64,000 bases of DNA, taken from the NCBI RefSeq assembly GCF_025165795.1, contig NZ_JAJAGO010000010.1, positions 186,001-250,000 on the forward strand, read 5' to 3'. Shown here one piece after another: positions 31,276 through 39,392 of the stretch. The position numbers and the translations under genes are program-made. Numbering within the stretch: position 1 is the first letter of the stretch; each line of letters begins with the position of its first letter. The notes beneath the pieces are model-generated. The model saw only the letters and a program-made list of their open reading frames with translations, ran no database searches and was not told the origin of the DNA. The DNA is from Streptomyces gossypii (GTDB lineage: Bacteria; Actinomycetota; Actinomycetes; Streptomycetales; Streptomycetaceae).

Positions 31276-32031
31276 TCAGACGCCCGCCACCGACTGGATC
31301 CAGGAGCGGTACCGGGTCACGTTCGTGTACGCGGTGGTGGTCTGCCGGTCACTGGTGGAGGCGACGCCGACCTGCACGCCGTTCGCCATCATCGGGCCAC
31401 CGGAGTCGCCGCCCGCGGTGATGCCGTCGCCGCGCCGTGCGCAGATCGCCGAGCCGCCATAGGCGTCCGAACACCCGCCGGTCACGGTCACGTTCGCGAC
31501 CTTCAGGTACCGCGACTGGCAGTTGATCTCCGAACCGCACCGGGACGTCGCGCCCCAGCCGTAGACCTGCACGTTCTGCCCCACCGAGACGGAGCCGGGC
31601 TGCCCGAGCCGCGCGTAGGTCGCCGAGACGTTGCGGTCGAGCCGGACCAGCGACAGGTCCGACGAGTGGTTGTACACCTGGACGCCGTTGGCGACCGTGC
31701 CGCCGGAGGTCTGGTCGAGGCTGCCGATGCGGAACGAGAGCCCCCCGCCGCTGACACAGTGCTTGGCGGTGAGTATCCAGGTGGGCGCGATGATCGTCGC
31801 GCTGCATGTCTCCCTGCCGTTGGAGAACAGGCGTGCACCCCAGGGGGCGTTCTGCGCGTAGCTGCCGCCGATGATCGGCTGCGGCCCCCGGTCCGGCGAC
31901 TGGCTCCCGGCTGTGGCGGCGGAGGGGAGCGCCTGGCGGGGGGACTGGTCCTGCGCTGTGGCGGCGGAGGCGAAGGTGAGGACGGAGAGTAGAGCGGCGA
32001 TGAGGACGGGGACGATCCTGGTTATTCGCAA
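31276..32031 (-). CDS. Secreted trypsin-like serine protease (S1 family)
   Basis: A 251-residue preproprotease. A signal peptide (RIVPVLIAALLSVLTFASA) is followed by a short pro-region and a mature start near IIGGSYAQN. The triad is visible: His in LTAKHCV, Asp in SSDLSLVRL and Ser in GDSGGP. Six cysteines (for example ETCSA and KHCV) can pair. The start was set to TTG 32031, next to GAGGAG, although spacing is tight and a start further upstream cannot be excluded. The enzyme should be extracellular. Confidence 0.88.
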   Translation of the reverse strand: MRITRIVPVLIAALLSVLTFASAATAQDQSPRQALPSAATAGSQSPDRGPQPIIGGSYAQNAPWGARLFSNGRETCSATIIAPTWILTAKHCVSGGGLSFRIGSLDQTSGGTVANGVQVYNHSSDLSLVRLDRNVSATYARLGQPGSVSVGQNVQVYGWGATSRCGSEINCQSRYLKVANVTVTGGCSDAYGGSAICARRGDGITAGGDSGGPMMANGVQVGVASTSDRQTTTAYTNVTRYRSWIQSVAGV

Positions 32032-32820
32032 GGCTCCTCGTTTCCGAAGGCACGCGATGTCTCGCGCGTGGGGGTCCAGGGGAGACCAGGATTCCGCAAG
32101 CGAGTTCGATTGGGTAATAGCGACTTCCCATAGCACCGGCTTATGGCCCCCGGCCCCCGGCCGTGTCCACCGCCGCGGAGCAGGCGGCGACATCCTCGCG
32201 GGCGGGCGGGCGCTGGTGAGGAAGTCACCGGAGGGGGGGACGGTACTCACGCCGAGCCTGCGGGACCACGGAGAACCCGGCCGGCCCCGCTCTCGGAGAG
32301 GCGCCCGAAGCTCTCGGCGACCAGCACCGCGCGCAGGCCCCCCGTGCGCACGACGCCTGCCCCCGCGCAGACCTACGATTCACGGCCCAGGATTCAACCG
32401 GCCTTCGGCGGTGTGCGGGTCACCGCTTGTTCGTACAGGCCCAGAAGGCGGTCATGCTTCCATGGTCCGCTTCGAGCTGCGGCACGATCTTCGCGTCGTG
32501 GCCCGGTAAGAACTTGCCGCCCGCCGGGGTGCCACCGCACCGGCAGCCGCAGACCCGCCCCCGACCCTGACCCCTGACCCTGACCCTGACCCTGACCCTT
32601 CGTCATGGTCGGTATTCTGCCGTGCGCTCGCCTGGTTCCGCCATGGGCCGAACGTGTCATACGGGCGGGGGGCCGGTGTTTCCGGGAGACGCGCCGGAGG
32701 CCGGTCGGAGGTGCGTGTGGGCCTTTGTTCGGGCGACCCCGCTGACCTGCGCTTTCGTCCCGTTCGAATGGGCCGGTTCGCGGCGGGGGAAAACGCCGGA
32801 GGTCCCCCTCAAGACATGCC
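32032..32820. other. Long non-coding stretch
   Basis: No convincing gene on either strand: the open frames lack codon bias and known motifs. It contains an imperfect CCCTGA-type tandem repeat at about 32562-32600. A promoter for the protease may lie near its left end. Nothing else was recognised. Confidence 0.5.
32562..32600. repeat. CCCTGA hexanucleotide tandem repeat
   Basis: About six imperfect units of CCCTGA, with one CCCCTGA variant, in non-coding DNA. It looks like slippage-prone sequence; no role is evident. Confidence 0.7.
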
Positions 32821-32850
32821 TTGACAAGGGATCAACTGCGACCTCACAGT
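32821..32850 (+). promoter_or_regulatory. Promoter of the dehydrogenase leader
   Basis: A perfect -35 TTGACA (32821-32826) with a weak -10 at a spacing of 17-19 bases (CACAGT region, near 32845). Transcription would begin near 32857, giving a leader of about 280 bases before the dehydrogenase start. Confidence 0.45.
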
Positions 32851-32938
32851 AGGCGCTAAGCACAAGGCAACGAAACGTGTTCTCTGCGTACTTCCCAGCA
32901 TCTTCTTTGTTGCCCCTACGAGGGCTCACACCACAACG

Positions 32939-32959
32939 GCGCCCAGAGGGCGCTTTTTG
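32939..32959 (+). terminator. Intrinsic terminator inside the dehydrogenase leader
   Basis: GCGCCC-AGA-GGGCGC followed by TTTTT, a canonical intrinsic terminator. It lies between a good -35 promoter and the dehydrogenase start, so it may act as an attenuator. A possible short frame starts at GTG 32877 and runs across it. Confidence 0.6.
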
Positions 32960-33134
32960 TCCTGCCGTAGTCCTCTCGACTGCCCGTGAGCGCGTGCAGT
33001 CACACACATCAGCGGATGAATTCCGCAGCAGTTCTCAGCAGGCGGCCTCGGCCGCTTGTTTCTCATGCCGATTTCCAATGGAAGTCCCGCATGCGAGTGA
33101 GTGCCTATCAGTGACTGGAAAGGGTGAGTGCCAA

Positions 33135-34580
33135 GTGACGCAAACTGCCGTCGAAACGCCAATGCAGGTGCTTGAGCATAAGCCCTATCTTGAGGTCACC
33201 TGGCGTGACAGCCTGACCTCTGCCAGCGGGTTCGTCGTGATCGACCGGCTGGTGACGGGCATCGCCACCGGCGGCCTGCGAATGCGCCCGGGGTGCACCC
33301 TCACCGAGGTGACCGAACTGGCCCGGGAGATGACCCTCAAAATGGGCGCCTTCGGGATCCACGTCGGCGGCGCCAAGGGCGGTATCGACTTCGACCCGGC
33401 GGATCCGCGCGCCGAAGAGGTGCGGGAGAGGTTCCTGCAGGGAGTTCGACCGCTGCTGGAGCGCTTCTGGGTAACCGCGGGCGACCTCGGTACGCAACAG
33501 GAGCAGCTCGACCGCGCCTTCTCCCGGGTCGGTATCGGCGAGAACTCCTTCCACGCGGCCGTGGTCCGTGCCCCGTCCGAGGCCGATGTGCAGGCACGCG
33601 TCCAGCGGGCGTTCACCACTCGTACGGACGGCCTCATGCTGTCCGAACTGGTCGGCGGCTACGGCGTGGCTGAGGCCGCTCTGGCAGCCCTGGAACACCG
33701 GGGGATCGCCGCCGAGTCGGCCAAGGCGGTCGTGCAGGGATTCGGCGCGATGGGCGGGTCCACGGCGCTCTACCTCGCGCGTGCCGGAGTGAAGATCGTC
33801 GGCATCACGGACGCGAGCGGTCTCATCCTGAACACGTCGCGAGGCCTGGACGTGGAGCTCCTGCTGTCCGCGCGCAGCACCAGCGGCCTCATCGACCGCT
33901 CCGTGCTGCGCGACGACGACATGGAAGGCCCCGGCGACTCCTGGCTGGGCCAGGAGGCCGACCTCCTGGTGCCTGCTGCCGTGTCCTACACGATCACCGC
34001 GGACAACTGCGACCAGATCCGGGGGAAGCTCGTGGTGGAGGCGGCGAACGTGCCGACCACCCCCGAGGCCGAACAGCGTCTGCTGGACCGCGGGATCACG
34101 GTGGTGCCCGACTTCATCGCCAACACCGGCGCCGCGGCCGGGGCCTGGTGGGTCATTCTCGGCGAGGTCGTCAGTCCCTCCGGCGCGTGCAGCCGGCTGT
34201 CCTCGGAGATCCGTCCCCTCGTCCGGGGCCTGATGGCCCGGGCCGATGAGACGAGGACCTCGATGCGGACCGCCGGGGTGCGGTTCGCGAGGGAGAACTC
34301 GCAGCGCATGATCCGGGAGTACGGCGGCGCGGTGGCCTTCCGTGACCTGTTCCCCGCCGTGCCCCAGGAGCGTCAGTTCCTGGACGGAGACTGCGCGACG
34401 GAAACCGGTCTCGCCGGCGCCGCGGACACCAGTGAAGCCGTCGTCCACACGTCGCACGGTGCCTTCACGGCGTCGGCCGACGGGGTCGACACCTCCCTGG
34501 ACGCCGGCCGGCAACCCGCCGCATCCTGCCCCGCCTACTGGCCGGGCCCGGCTGAGGCAGCCTCCGACCCCTACCAGTGA
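33135..34580 (+). CDS. Glu/Leu/Phe/Val dehydrogenase family protein
   Basis: A 481-residue amino acid dehydrogenase, which in the family interconverts 2-oxo acids and L-amino acids with NAD(P). The catalytic lysine is in VGGAKGGIDFDP, and TAGDLGT replaces the usual PAPDVGT (Asp kept). The Rossmann motif is VQGFGAMGGSTALYLA. AANVPTTPEA and FIANTGAAAGAWW match the glutamate-type C-terminal domain. The last 55 residues are an unrelated polar tail. GTG 33135 was chosen, with GGAAAGGG upstream. It precedes the AmCP operon and could supply or recycle glutamate for it, but terminators and a MITE-like element separate them, so the link is uncertain. Confidence 0.85.
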   Translation: MTQTAVETPMQVLEHKPYLEVTWRDSLTSASGFVVIDRLVTGIATGGLRMRPGCTLTEVTELAREMTLKMGAFGIHVGGAKGGIDFDPADPRAEEVRERFLQGVRPLLERFWVTAGDLGTQQEQLDRAFSRVGIGENSFHAAVVRAPSEADVQARVQRAFTTRTDGLMLSELVGGYGVAEAALAALEHRGIAAESAKAVVQGFGAMGGSTALYLARAGVKIVGITDASGLILNTSRGLDVELLLSARSTSGLIDRSVLRDDDMEGPGDSWLGQEADLLVPAAVSYTITADNCDQIRGKLVVEAANVPTTPEAEQRLLDRGITVVPDFIANTGAAAGAWWVILGEVVSPSGACSRLSSEIRPLVRGLMARADETRTSMRTAGVRFARENSQRMIREYGGAVAFRDLFPAVPQERQFLDGDCATETGLAGAADTSEAVVHTSHGAFTASADGVDTSLDAGRQPAASCPAYWPGPAEAASDPYQ

Positions 34581-34648
34581 ACACGCCCACGCGGACGCTG
34601 TCGAACGTCGTCGGCCACTCTTCGGCCCGTCGTCCGGCATAGGCCGGT

Positions 34649-34687
34649 ACCGGGGTCAGCGGCGCGGCCGTCGCTGACCCCGGTTTT
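34649..34687 (+). terminator. Terminator after the dehydrogenase gene
   Basis: ACCGGGGTCAGCG and CGCTGACCCCGGT form perfect 13-base arms, followed by TTT, 68 bases after the stop. Confidence 0.8.
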
Positions 34688-34692
34688 CCCTT

Positions 34693-34807
34693 AGGGCTGT
34701 CCCGTGATCCCTGGCGGGCGCACGACGACAGCTACGGCACCTCGCTGCGTTGTCGGAACGCCCGGATACGCCGCGCGCTGATCCACCAGGGATCACGGGA
34801 CAGCCCT
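34693..34807. mobile_element. MITE-like element with 22-bp perfect terminal inverted repeats
   Basis: A 115-base element bounded by identical 22-base inverted repeats (starting AGGGCTGTCCCGTGATCC and ending in its complement). Inside lies a short non-coding core (GGGCGCACGACGACAGC and on). Flanks are TT on both sides, too short to prove a target duplication. It carries no transposase, and the ends resemble those of streptomycete IS elements I recall from this genus, which could mobilise it in trans. Confidence 0.7.
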
Positions 34808-34882
34808 TTGCAAGGTGGCCGGGGCAGCGGACCGCAACAATTCATGAACCGGCCAGGGCGCGAACTCAGAGCGCGCCGGGAA

Positions 34883-34917
34883 GGCCGCCCCAGGATTCTT
34901 CACCGCCTGGGGCGGCC
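34883..34917. terminator. Second hairpin before the AmCP operon
   Basis: GGCCGCCCCAGG and CCTGGGGCGGCC form perfect 12-base arms around an 11-base loop. It separates the dehydrogenase and MITE region from the carrier-protein operon. Confidence 0.7.
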
Positions 34918-35149
34918 ATTTGCGCTGCCCCGGGCCTCCCCGGCGCGGACCCCGACCCACGGTTCCCCCCGGTACAGCCGGCGATACGGGCCAGGCGACC
35001 GGTCAGGAAATGTCATGTACGTGATTCCGTAGTGCGTCCGTCGGCTGCCGACCCTAACTTCGTGAGTACCGGAGAGCGGTCAGGCCCACAAGGACCGTGC
35101 CCGCTCTGCGGCGGACTTCCTCTCAGAAACCGAACGGAAGGCTAAAAGC
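34918..35149 (+). promoter_or_regulatory. Upstream region of the AmCP operon
   Basis: A 232-base non-coding region that should hold the operon promoter. No clear -35/-10 pair or direct repeat typical of SARP sites was recognised. GGAAGG lies 8 bases before the carrier-protein ATG as its ribosome binding site. Confidence 0.4.
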
Positions 35150-35341
35150 ATGCCGACCATCGTCACAGCGACCGTAGCGTGCCTTGTGTGTGACAGCGCC
35201 GTGGACGTCGAAAGCGGCTCGGAGAAGGGCGAGATCGTCGAGTGCGGCACGTGTGGTCAGGAGCACGAGCTGACCAACGCGTCGGAGAGCGGCTACGAGG
35301 TCTCCCTGGCCCCCGAGGTCGAGGAGGACTGGGGCGAATGA
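35150..35341 (+). CDS. LysW-like amino-group carrier protein (AmCP)
   Basis: A 63-residue carrier. Four cysteines at 11, 14, 32 and 35 (CLVC, CGTC) form a zinc ribbon. The acidic C-terminus ends in EDWGE (59-63), the exact motif whose last glutamate is amidated with the substrate amino group in LysW proteins. Here it should carry a glutamate-derived intermediate through later steps. It overlaps the ligase gene by ATGA. No lysine- or arginine-pathway partners such as homocitrate synthase are nearby, and a transketolase is present, so this belongs to secondary metabolism rather than lysine synthesis. Confidence 0.95.
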   Translation: MPTIVTATVACLVCDSAVDVESGSEKGEIVECGTCGQEHELTNASESGYEVSLAPEVEEDWGE

Positions 35342-36222
35342 CCACCGCAGCCACCGATGTCCTGCTGTCGGTGACCGTGCTGCGCCCCGACGAGCGCCGG
35401 CTCCTGGACGCACTGCGCGCCCAGGGGCTGACCGCCCGTCCGGTACTCCCGCCGGACATGGCGGAGGTCCTCGCAGCCGAGGGGGAGCGGCCACGGCTGA
35501 CCGTCCTGCGAAACCTGTCGCACCGTGAGTCCATCGGCACCGCTCGCCGCCTGGAACAGGCCGGGGTCGCCACGCTGAACAGCGCTTCGGCGATCGAGGT
35601 TTGCAACGACAAGGGCCTTCAAGCCCTGTTGTTCGCCCGGCAGGGCATCCCGCACCCGATGACCCGGCACGCGTTCACCTACGAGCAAGTACACGGCATC
35701 GCGACCGAGTTCGGCTGGCCCGTGGTGGTCAAACCGGTATCGGGCTCCTGGGGGCGCGGCGTGACCCGCCTTTCCCACGAGGAGGAACTGGAGGCATGGA
35801 CCGGCGGACGGGAGTCCGCGGACGCGGCGGGAAAGCTCTTTCCCGTCCTGGTGCAGCAGTACGTGGAGAAGCCGGGCCACGACCTGCGGATCGTGGTAGT
35901 CGGGGAGGAACCCGTCGTCGCCATCCGACGGAAGTCCGCCAACTGGCGCACCAACACCCACCTCGGCGCACAGGTCGAGCGGGTCGAGGTCACCGATGAC
36001 ATGCGGCGGCTGTGCGCACAGTCCGTCGCCGCGCTCGGCCCAGGCTTCTACGGTGTGGACATGATGGAGGACCGGCGCACCGGCGAGATGACGGTCCTGG
36101 AGATCAACGCCAACCCCGAGTTCGCCCGTTCGTCCGAGACACACGGTGTGGACATCGCAGGACTCTACGCACGCCACGTGGTCGGGTTGCTGGATCCGGC
36201 CGGTTCGGTACTCGCCGCCTGA
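35338..36222 (+). CDS. LysX-like AmCP:amino acid ligase (ATP-grasp, RimK family)
   Basis: A 294-residue ATP-grasp ligase that should join the AmCP C-terminal glutamate to the alpha-amino group of its substrate, probably glutamate, using ATP. ATP-grasp motifs are seen: GWPVVVKPVSGSWGRGV, VLVQQYVEKPGHDLRIVVVG, and the Mg-binding GVDMMEDR with LEINANPEFARS. ATG 35338 overlaps the carrier stop by four bases, so carrier and ligase are made together. It is LysX- rather than RimK-like because of this partner. The exact amino acid specificity is inferred. Confidence 0.92.
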   Translation: MTTAATDVLLSVTVLRPDERRLLDALRAQGLTARPVLPPDMAEVLAAEGERPRLTVLRNLSHRESIGTARRLEQAGVATLNSASAIEVCNDKGLQALLFARQGIPHPMTRHAFTYEQVHGIATEFGWPVVVKPVSGSWGRGVTRLSHEEELEAWTGGRESADAAGKLFPVLVQQYVEKPGHDLRIVVVGEEPVVAIRRKSANWRTNTHLGAQVERVEVTDDMRRLCAQSVAALGPGFYGVDMMEDRRTGEMTVLEINANPEFARSSETHGVDIAGLYARHVVGLLDPAGSVLAA

Positions 36223-36246
36223 ACCGGCGGCCACCGCTCCGCCCCT

Positions 36247-36281
36247 CGCGTCGGGCCCGGACCGGCACCGTGCCCGACGCG
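36247..36281. terminator. Hairpin between the ligase and the aminotransferase pair
   Basis: CGCGTCGGGC and GCCCGACGCG form perfect 10-base arms in the only sizeable gap (170 bases) of the operon. It may be a partial terminator or processing site that adjusts carrier/ligase output against the downstream enzymes. Confidence 0.5.
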
Positions 36282-36392
36282 ACACCGCGCGCACCCGACC
36301 CGTACGACCGAGCATCCCCCTGCGGCCTGCCTCGCGGCGCGGGCCGTCGGAGAGCTGTGGAGAAATGCCACGCACAGATCGAGGAGACACTC

Positions 36393-37043
36393 ATGGAACA
36401 GTACGACACCGCGCTTGTGCTATCCCGGGTAATGACCTCCGGCATCGTGATGAGCATCGAGAAGAACGACAAGGAACTGCCGTCGCTGGAACGGCTTCTG
36501 ACGAAATGCAGCGGCCGTCTCAAAGCGGTCCTGGTCAACAGCCGGAGCGCGGCCGTGCACGCCGCGCTGACCGGTCAGGACATCGTCCACGGCGACCAGG
36601 CCGTGCTGCCCGCCGGCCTCGGTGACCGCACCCGGGCGTTCGTCGACTGGCTCGGCGTCGAGGACGCAGCGGGGCCCGGTTCCACGTCCGCTCCCGCCTT
36701 CGACCTGCTGACGCTCACCCCGGCGAACGCCGCTGACTTCGCACGGTCGGCCGCCGAATCCACGGCGCCCGCCCTGGTGGTGGACCTCACCGGTCTCGGA
36801 TTCGGCCCCGCGGGAGCGGTGCTCACCGACGACGAGCGGATCTGGGCACGTGGCGAGCGGCTGAAGATCTTCGGCGCCTTCGACCTGCGGACCATGTGGA
36901 CGCAGCAGGAGGCCGAGGCCGGGATGGCTCCCGGCGTTCAGTTCAACTACCGGCTCAGCCCTCTGGTCGCGGCGTGTGCCCGGATGGCACTCGCGCAGGC
37001 CGGCTCCCGCACCCCCGCGACGACCGGAGGCAGCTCCCGATGA
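36393..37043 (+). CDS. Degenerate DegT-fold protein, probable aminotransferase partner subunit
   Basis: A 216-residue protein with no known name. Its residues 49-75 (NSRSAAVHAALTGQDIVHGD, then QAVLPAG) line up with the S-G-T-AALH-GDEVIVPAF segment of DegT/DnrJ aminotransferases, including the next gene. Residues about 150-207 (GAVLTDDERIWARGERLKIF, then QFNYRLSPLVAACARMALAQ) resemble the part after the PLP lysine. The intervening PLP lysine, the EDA motif and the C-terminal small domain are missing, and the protein is half the usual length. Its stop overlaps the true aminotransferase start (ATGA). A non-catalytic heteromeric partner is the best reading. GAGGAG precedes ATG 36393. Confidence 0.7.
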   Translation: MEQYDTALVLSRVMTSGIVMSIEKNDKELPSLERLLTKCSGRLKAVLVNSRSAAVHAALTGQDIVHGDQAVLPAGLGDRTRAFVDWLGVEDAAGPGSTSAPAFDLLTLTPANAADFARSAAESTAPALVVDLTGLGFGPAGAVLTDDERIWARGERLKIFGAFDLRTMWTQQEAEAGMAPGVQFNYRLSPLVAACARMALAQAGSRTPATTGGSSR

Positions 37044-38359
37044 TCACCGACTTCCCCACCTCCCCACTGGCCCTGCCCGACCCGGCCGAGACCGCGGCTG
37101 AGCTGGCCGAGTTCGGCGGCGCAGCGATGATCCCCAAAGAGGTACGGCGCACCGTCTTCCCGGTGATCACCAAGGAGGATGTCTTCACCATGCTGCTGGC
37201 GCAGCGGTCCGACCCGGACAAGGTCGTGGCCGACTTCGCCCAGGAGTACCGGTCCTACGTCGGCGCGCACCGCGCCCTGCCGACCGCCAGCGGAACGTCG
37301 AGTCTCCACCTGGCACTGATCGGCGCCGGCGTGCAGCCCGGTGACGAGGTCATCGTGCCCGCGTTCACCTTCATCGCCACCGCACAGGCCGTGGTCGCCG
37401 CCAAGGCGGTGCCGGTCTTCGTGGACGTCGACCCGATGACGTACTGCATGTCGGCCGAGGCGGCGCAGGCGGCGGTCACCGAACGCACCCGGGCGCTCAT
37501 GCCTGTCCATGTGCACGGGCTGCCCGCGGACGTCGCCGCGCTGCGCGGGGTGTCCGACCGGCACGGGCTTGCGCTGGTGGAGGACGCCTCGCACGCGCAC
37601 TCCGCGAAGATCGGCGACCAGGTGTGCGGCTCCCTCGGGGACGCCGCGGGGCAGAGCCTCATGGCGGACAAGAACTTCCCGCTCGGCGGCGAGGGCGGCA
37701 TCGCCTTCTTCGGGAGCGACGACGCCTACCAGCGGGCCGTGGACTTCGTGGAGCGCAACGGCATCGATTACGGGATGTCCTGGATCGCCGCCGCGTTCGG
37801 AGCCGGCCAGCTCAAGCGGCTGCCGTACTACGACGCGATCCGGGCGCGGAACGCCCGCCTGCTGGCCGAAGCGTTGCGCGAGACCGGTCTGTTCACCCCG
37901 CCGCACGTGCCCGAGGGCCACACCCACGCGTACAACATGTACCGGATCGGCCTGGCGCCGGAGGCTGTCGATCTGGCGGACCTGCCCGTCTGGGCGGTCA
38001 AGGAGGCGGTGCACGAGCTGCTCACCGCCGAGGGCGTGCCGGCCCGCGAGTGGCAGAACACACCGATCCCCTGCCACCTCCCGTTCCGGGAGCGGACCGG
38101 CTTCGGCAACGGCTACCCGTTCACCCTCAACCCGGCGGCGGTCCGCGACCACCGGCCGGCGGACTTCCCGAACATCCTCGCGATGCTGGAGAGCACCGTC
38201 GTGCTCTGCCGTGAGCTGCGTTCCCCCGTGGAGTACGAACGAGTCACCCGCTACGCGGACGCCTTCCGCAAGGTCGCCGCCCGCCCCGACGCCATCCGCA
38301 AGCTGGTCGCCGAACGCGAGTACGTGCGGCCCCACGAGAAGGCGGCCCGCCTTGGCTGA
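37040..38359 (+). CDS. DegT/DnrJ/EryC1 family PLP-dependent aminotransferase
   Basis: A 439-residue fold-type I enzyme. The PLP lysine is K211 in SLMADKNFPLGGEGG and the PLP aspartate is in VEDASHAH. TASGTSSLHLALIGAGVQPG and GDEVIVPAFTFIATAQAV form the cofactor phosphate region. In the AmCP pathway it should transaminate the ketone formed by the transketolase, adding the second amino group. It overlaps the degenerate partner upstream by four bases and the reductase start downstream by eight. Substrate assignment comes from context. Confidence 0.9.
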   Translation: MITDFPTSPLALPDPAETAAELAEFGGAAMIPKEVRRTVFPVITKEDVFTMLLAQRSDPDKVVADFAQEYRSYVGAHRALPTASGTSSLHLALIGAGVQPGDEVIVPAFTFIATAQAVVAAKAVPVFVDVDPMTYCMSAEAAQAAVTERTRALMPVHVHGLPADVAALRGVSDRHGLALVEDASHAHSAKIGDQVCGSLGDAAGQSLMADKNFPLGGEGGIAFFGSDDAYQRAVDFVERNGIDYGMSWIAAAFGAGQLKRLPYYDAIRARNARLLAEALRETGLFTPPHVPEGHTHAYNMYRIGLAPEAVDLADLPVWAVKEAVHELLTAEGVPAREWQNTPIPCHLPFRERTGFGNGYPFTLNPAAVRDHRPADFPNILAMLESTVVLCRELRSPVEYERVTRYADAFRKVAARPDAIRKLVAEREYVRPHEKAARLG

Positions 38360-39392
38360 CAACGACCGCGTACGCGTGGCGGTGCTCGGCGCCAGTGGCT
38401 ACACCGGCGGCGAACTCGTCCGGCTGCTGCTGGGACACCCGCGCGTCGAACTCGCCTATCTCTCGTCCGAGCGGAACAGCGGGCACCTGATCTCCTCGGT
38501 CCTGCCCGGTATCCGCAACCATCCCGACGCCGCGCGGCTGCGCTTCGGCCCGCTGGAGGCGTGCGACGAGGTCGACGTGGCCTTCGCGTGCCTGCCCACC
38601 GGCTCACTGCCCCCGCTCATGCCCAAGCTCTCCGAGCGGGCCGCGCGGGTGATCAACCTCGCAGGGGACTTCCGGCTCACCGACCCCGACCAGGCCGCCC
38701 TCCACTACCCGCAGTCCGCGGAGTGGACAGAGGCCTTCGAGTACTTCGTACCGGAGTTCTCACCCCCGCCCGGCGAAGCCCGGTTCCTCAACCTGCCCGG
38801 GTGCATGGCCGTCTCCACGCTCTACGCCCTCCAGCCCCTGGTGGCCGCCGGCCTGGCGGCCGGAGACGTGGTCGTGGAGGCCAAGACCGGCGCCAGCGGC
38901 AGCGGCAACAAGTCGACCGAGCACCCCGCCGAGCGGATCGGCAACTTCCGGGTGCACAAGCCCTACGGACACCGGCACGCCCCGGAGATCTCGCAGGCGC
39001 TGCACACCTTCGCCGGCCGGGCTCCGCAACTGCGGTTCTCCACCTTCAGCCTGGACGTCTCCCGCGGCATCCTGGTCTCGGCCTACGGCCTGCTGGGCCC
39101 GGACGTCTCCCGGCTCGACGTCAAGCGCGCGTACGGCACCGCCTACGCGCGCAGCCCCTTCGTCAAGGCGCGCTCCCAGCTCAAGACGCCGGCGGACTTC
39201 CCGATGCTCAAGAGCGTCGTCGGTTCCAACATGGCGGAGGTGGCGGTCGCGGTCCGCGGCGACCAGTACGTGGCCGTCACCGCGATCGACAATCTGATCA
39301 AGGGCGCGGCCGGCCAGGCGGTACAGACATTCAACCTCGTCCACGGATTCGACGAGTCCACGGCGCTCCCCTTCACGGCGGTGACCCCATGA
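38352..39392 (+). CDS. ArgC/LysY-like AmCP-acyl-phosphate reductase
   Basis: A 346-residue NADPH-dependent reductase converting a carrier-bound gamma-acyl phosphate to the semialdehyde. The NADP site is VAVLGASGYTGGELVRLLLG at the start, the catalytic cysteine is in LNLPGCMAVSTLYAL, and the substrate histidine is likely in NFRVHKPYGHRHAPE. TTG 38352 was chosen as start, with GAGAAGG 9 bases upstream, because no ATG or GTG is available before the Rossmann motif. It overlaps the aminotransferase and the kinase-deacylase on either side. Confidence 0.92.
   Translation: MADNDRVRVAVLGASGYTGGELVRLLLGHPRVELAYLSSERNSGHLISSVLPGIRNHPDAARLRFGPLEACDEVDVAFACLPTGSLPPLMPKLSERAARVINLAGDFRLTDPDQAALHYPQSAEWTEAFEYFVPEFSPPPGEARFLNLPGCMAVSTLYALQPLVAAGLAAGDVVVEAKTGASGSGNKSTEHPAERIGNFRVHKPYGHRHAPEISQALHTFAGRAPQLRFSTFSLDVSRGILVSAYGLLGPDVSRLDVKRAYGTAYARSPFVKARSQLKTPADFPMLKSVVGSNMAEVAVAVRGDQYVAVTAIDNLIKGAAGQAVQTFNLVHGFDESTALPFTAVTP

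Noticed and set aside
32394..32660. Small minus-strand frame with GQGQGQG
   Set aside because: Low complexity from the CCCTGA tandem repeat, no RBS and no codon bias.
32877..33134. N-terminal extension of the dehydrogenase
   Set aside because: The added residues have no dehydrogenase homology and cross an intrinsic terminator; treated as leader instead.
34750..35145. Frame between the dehydrogenase and the carrier protein
   Set aside because: Crosses the MITE-like element and a hairpin, and has no recognisable motif.
35150..39392. LysW/LysX/ArgC set read as lysine or arginine biosynthesis
   Set aside because: Other alpha-aminoadipate or ornithine genes are missing, and the transketolase pair, SARP and transporter point to secondary metabolism.
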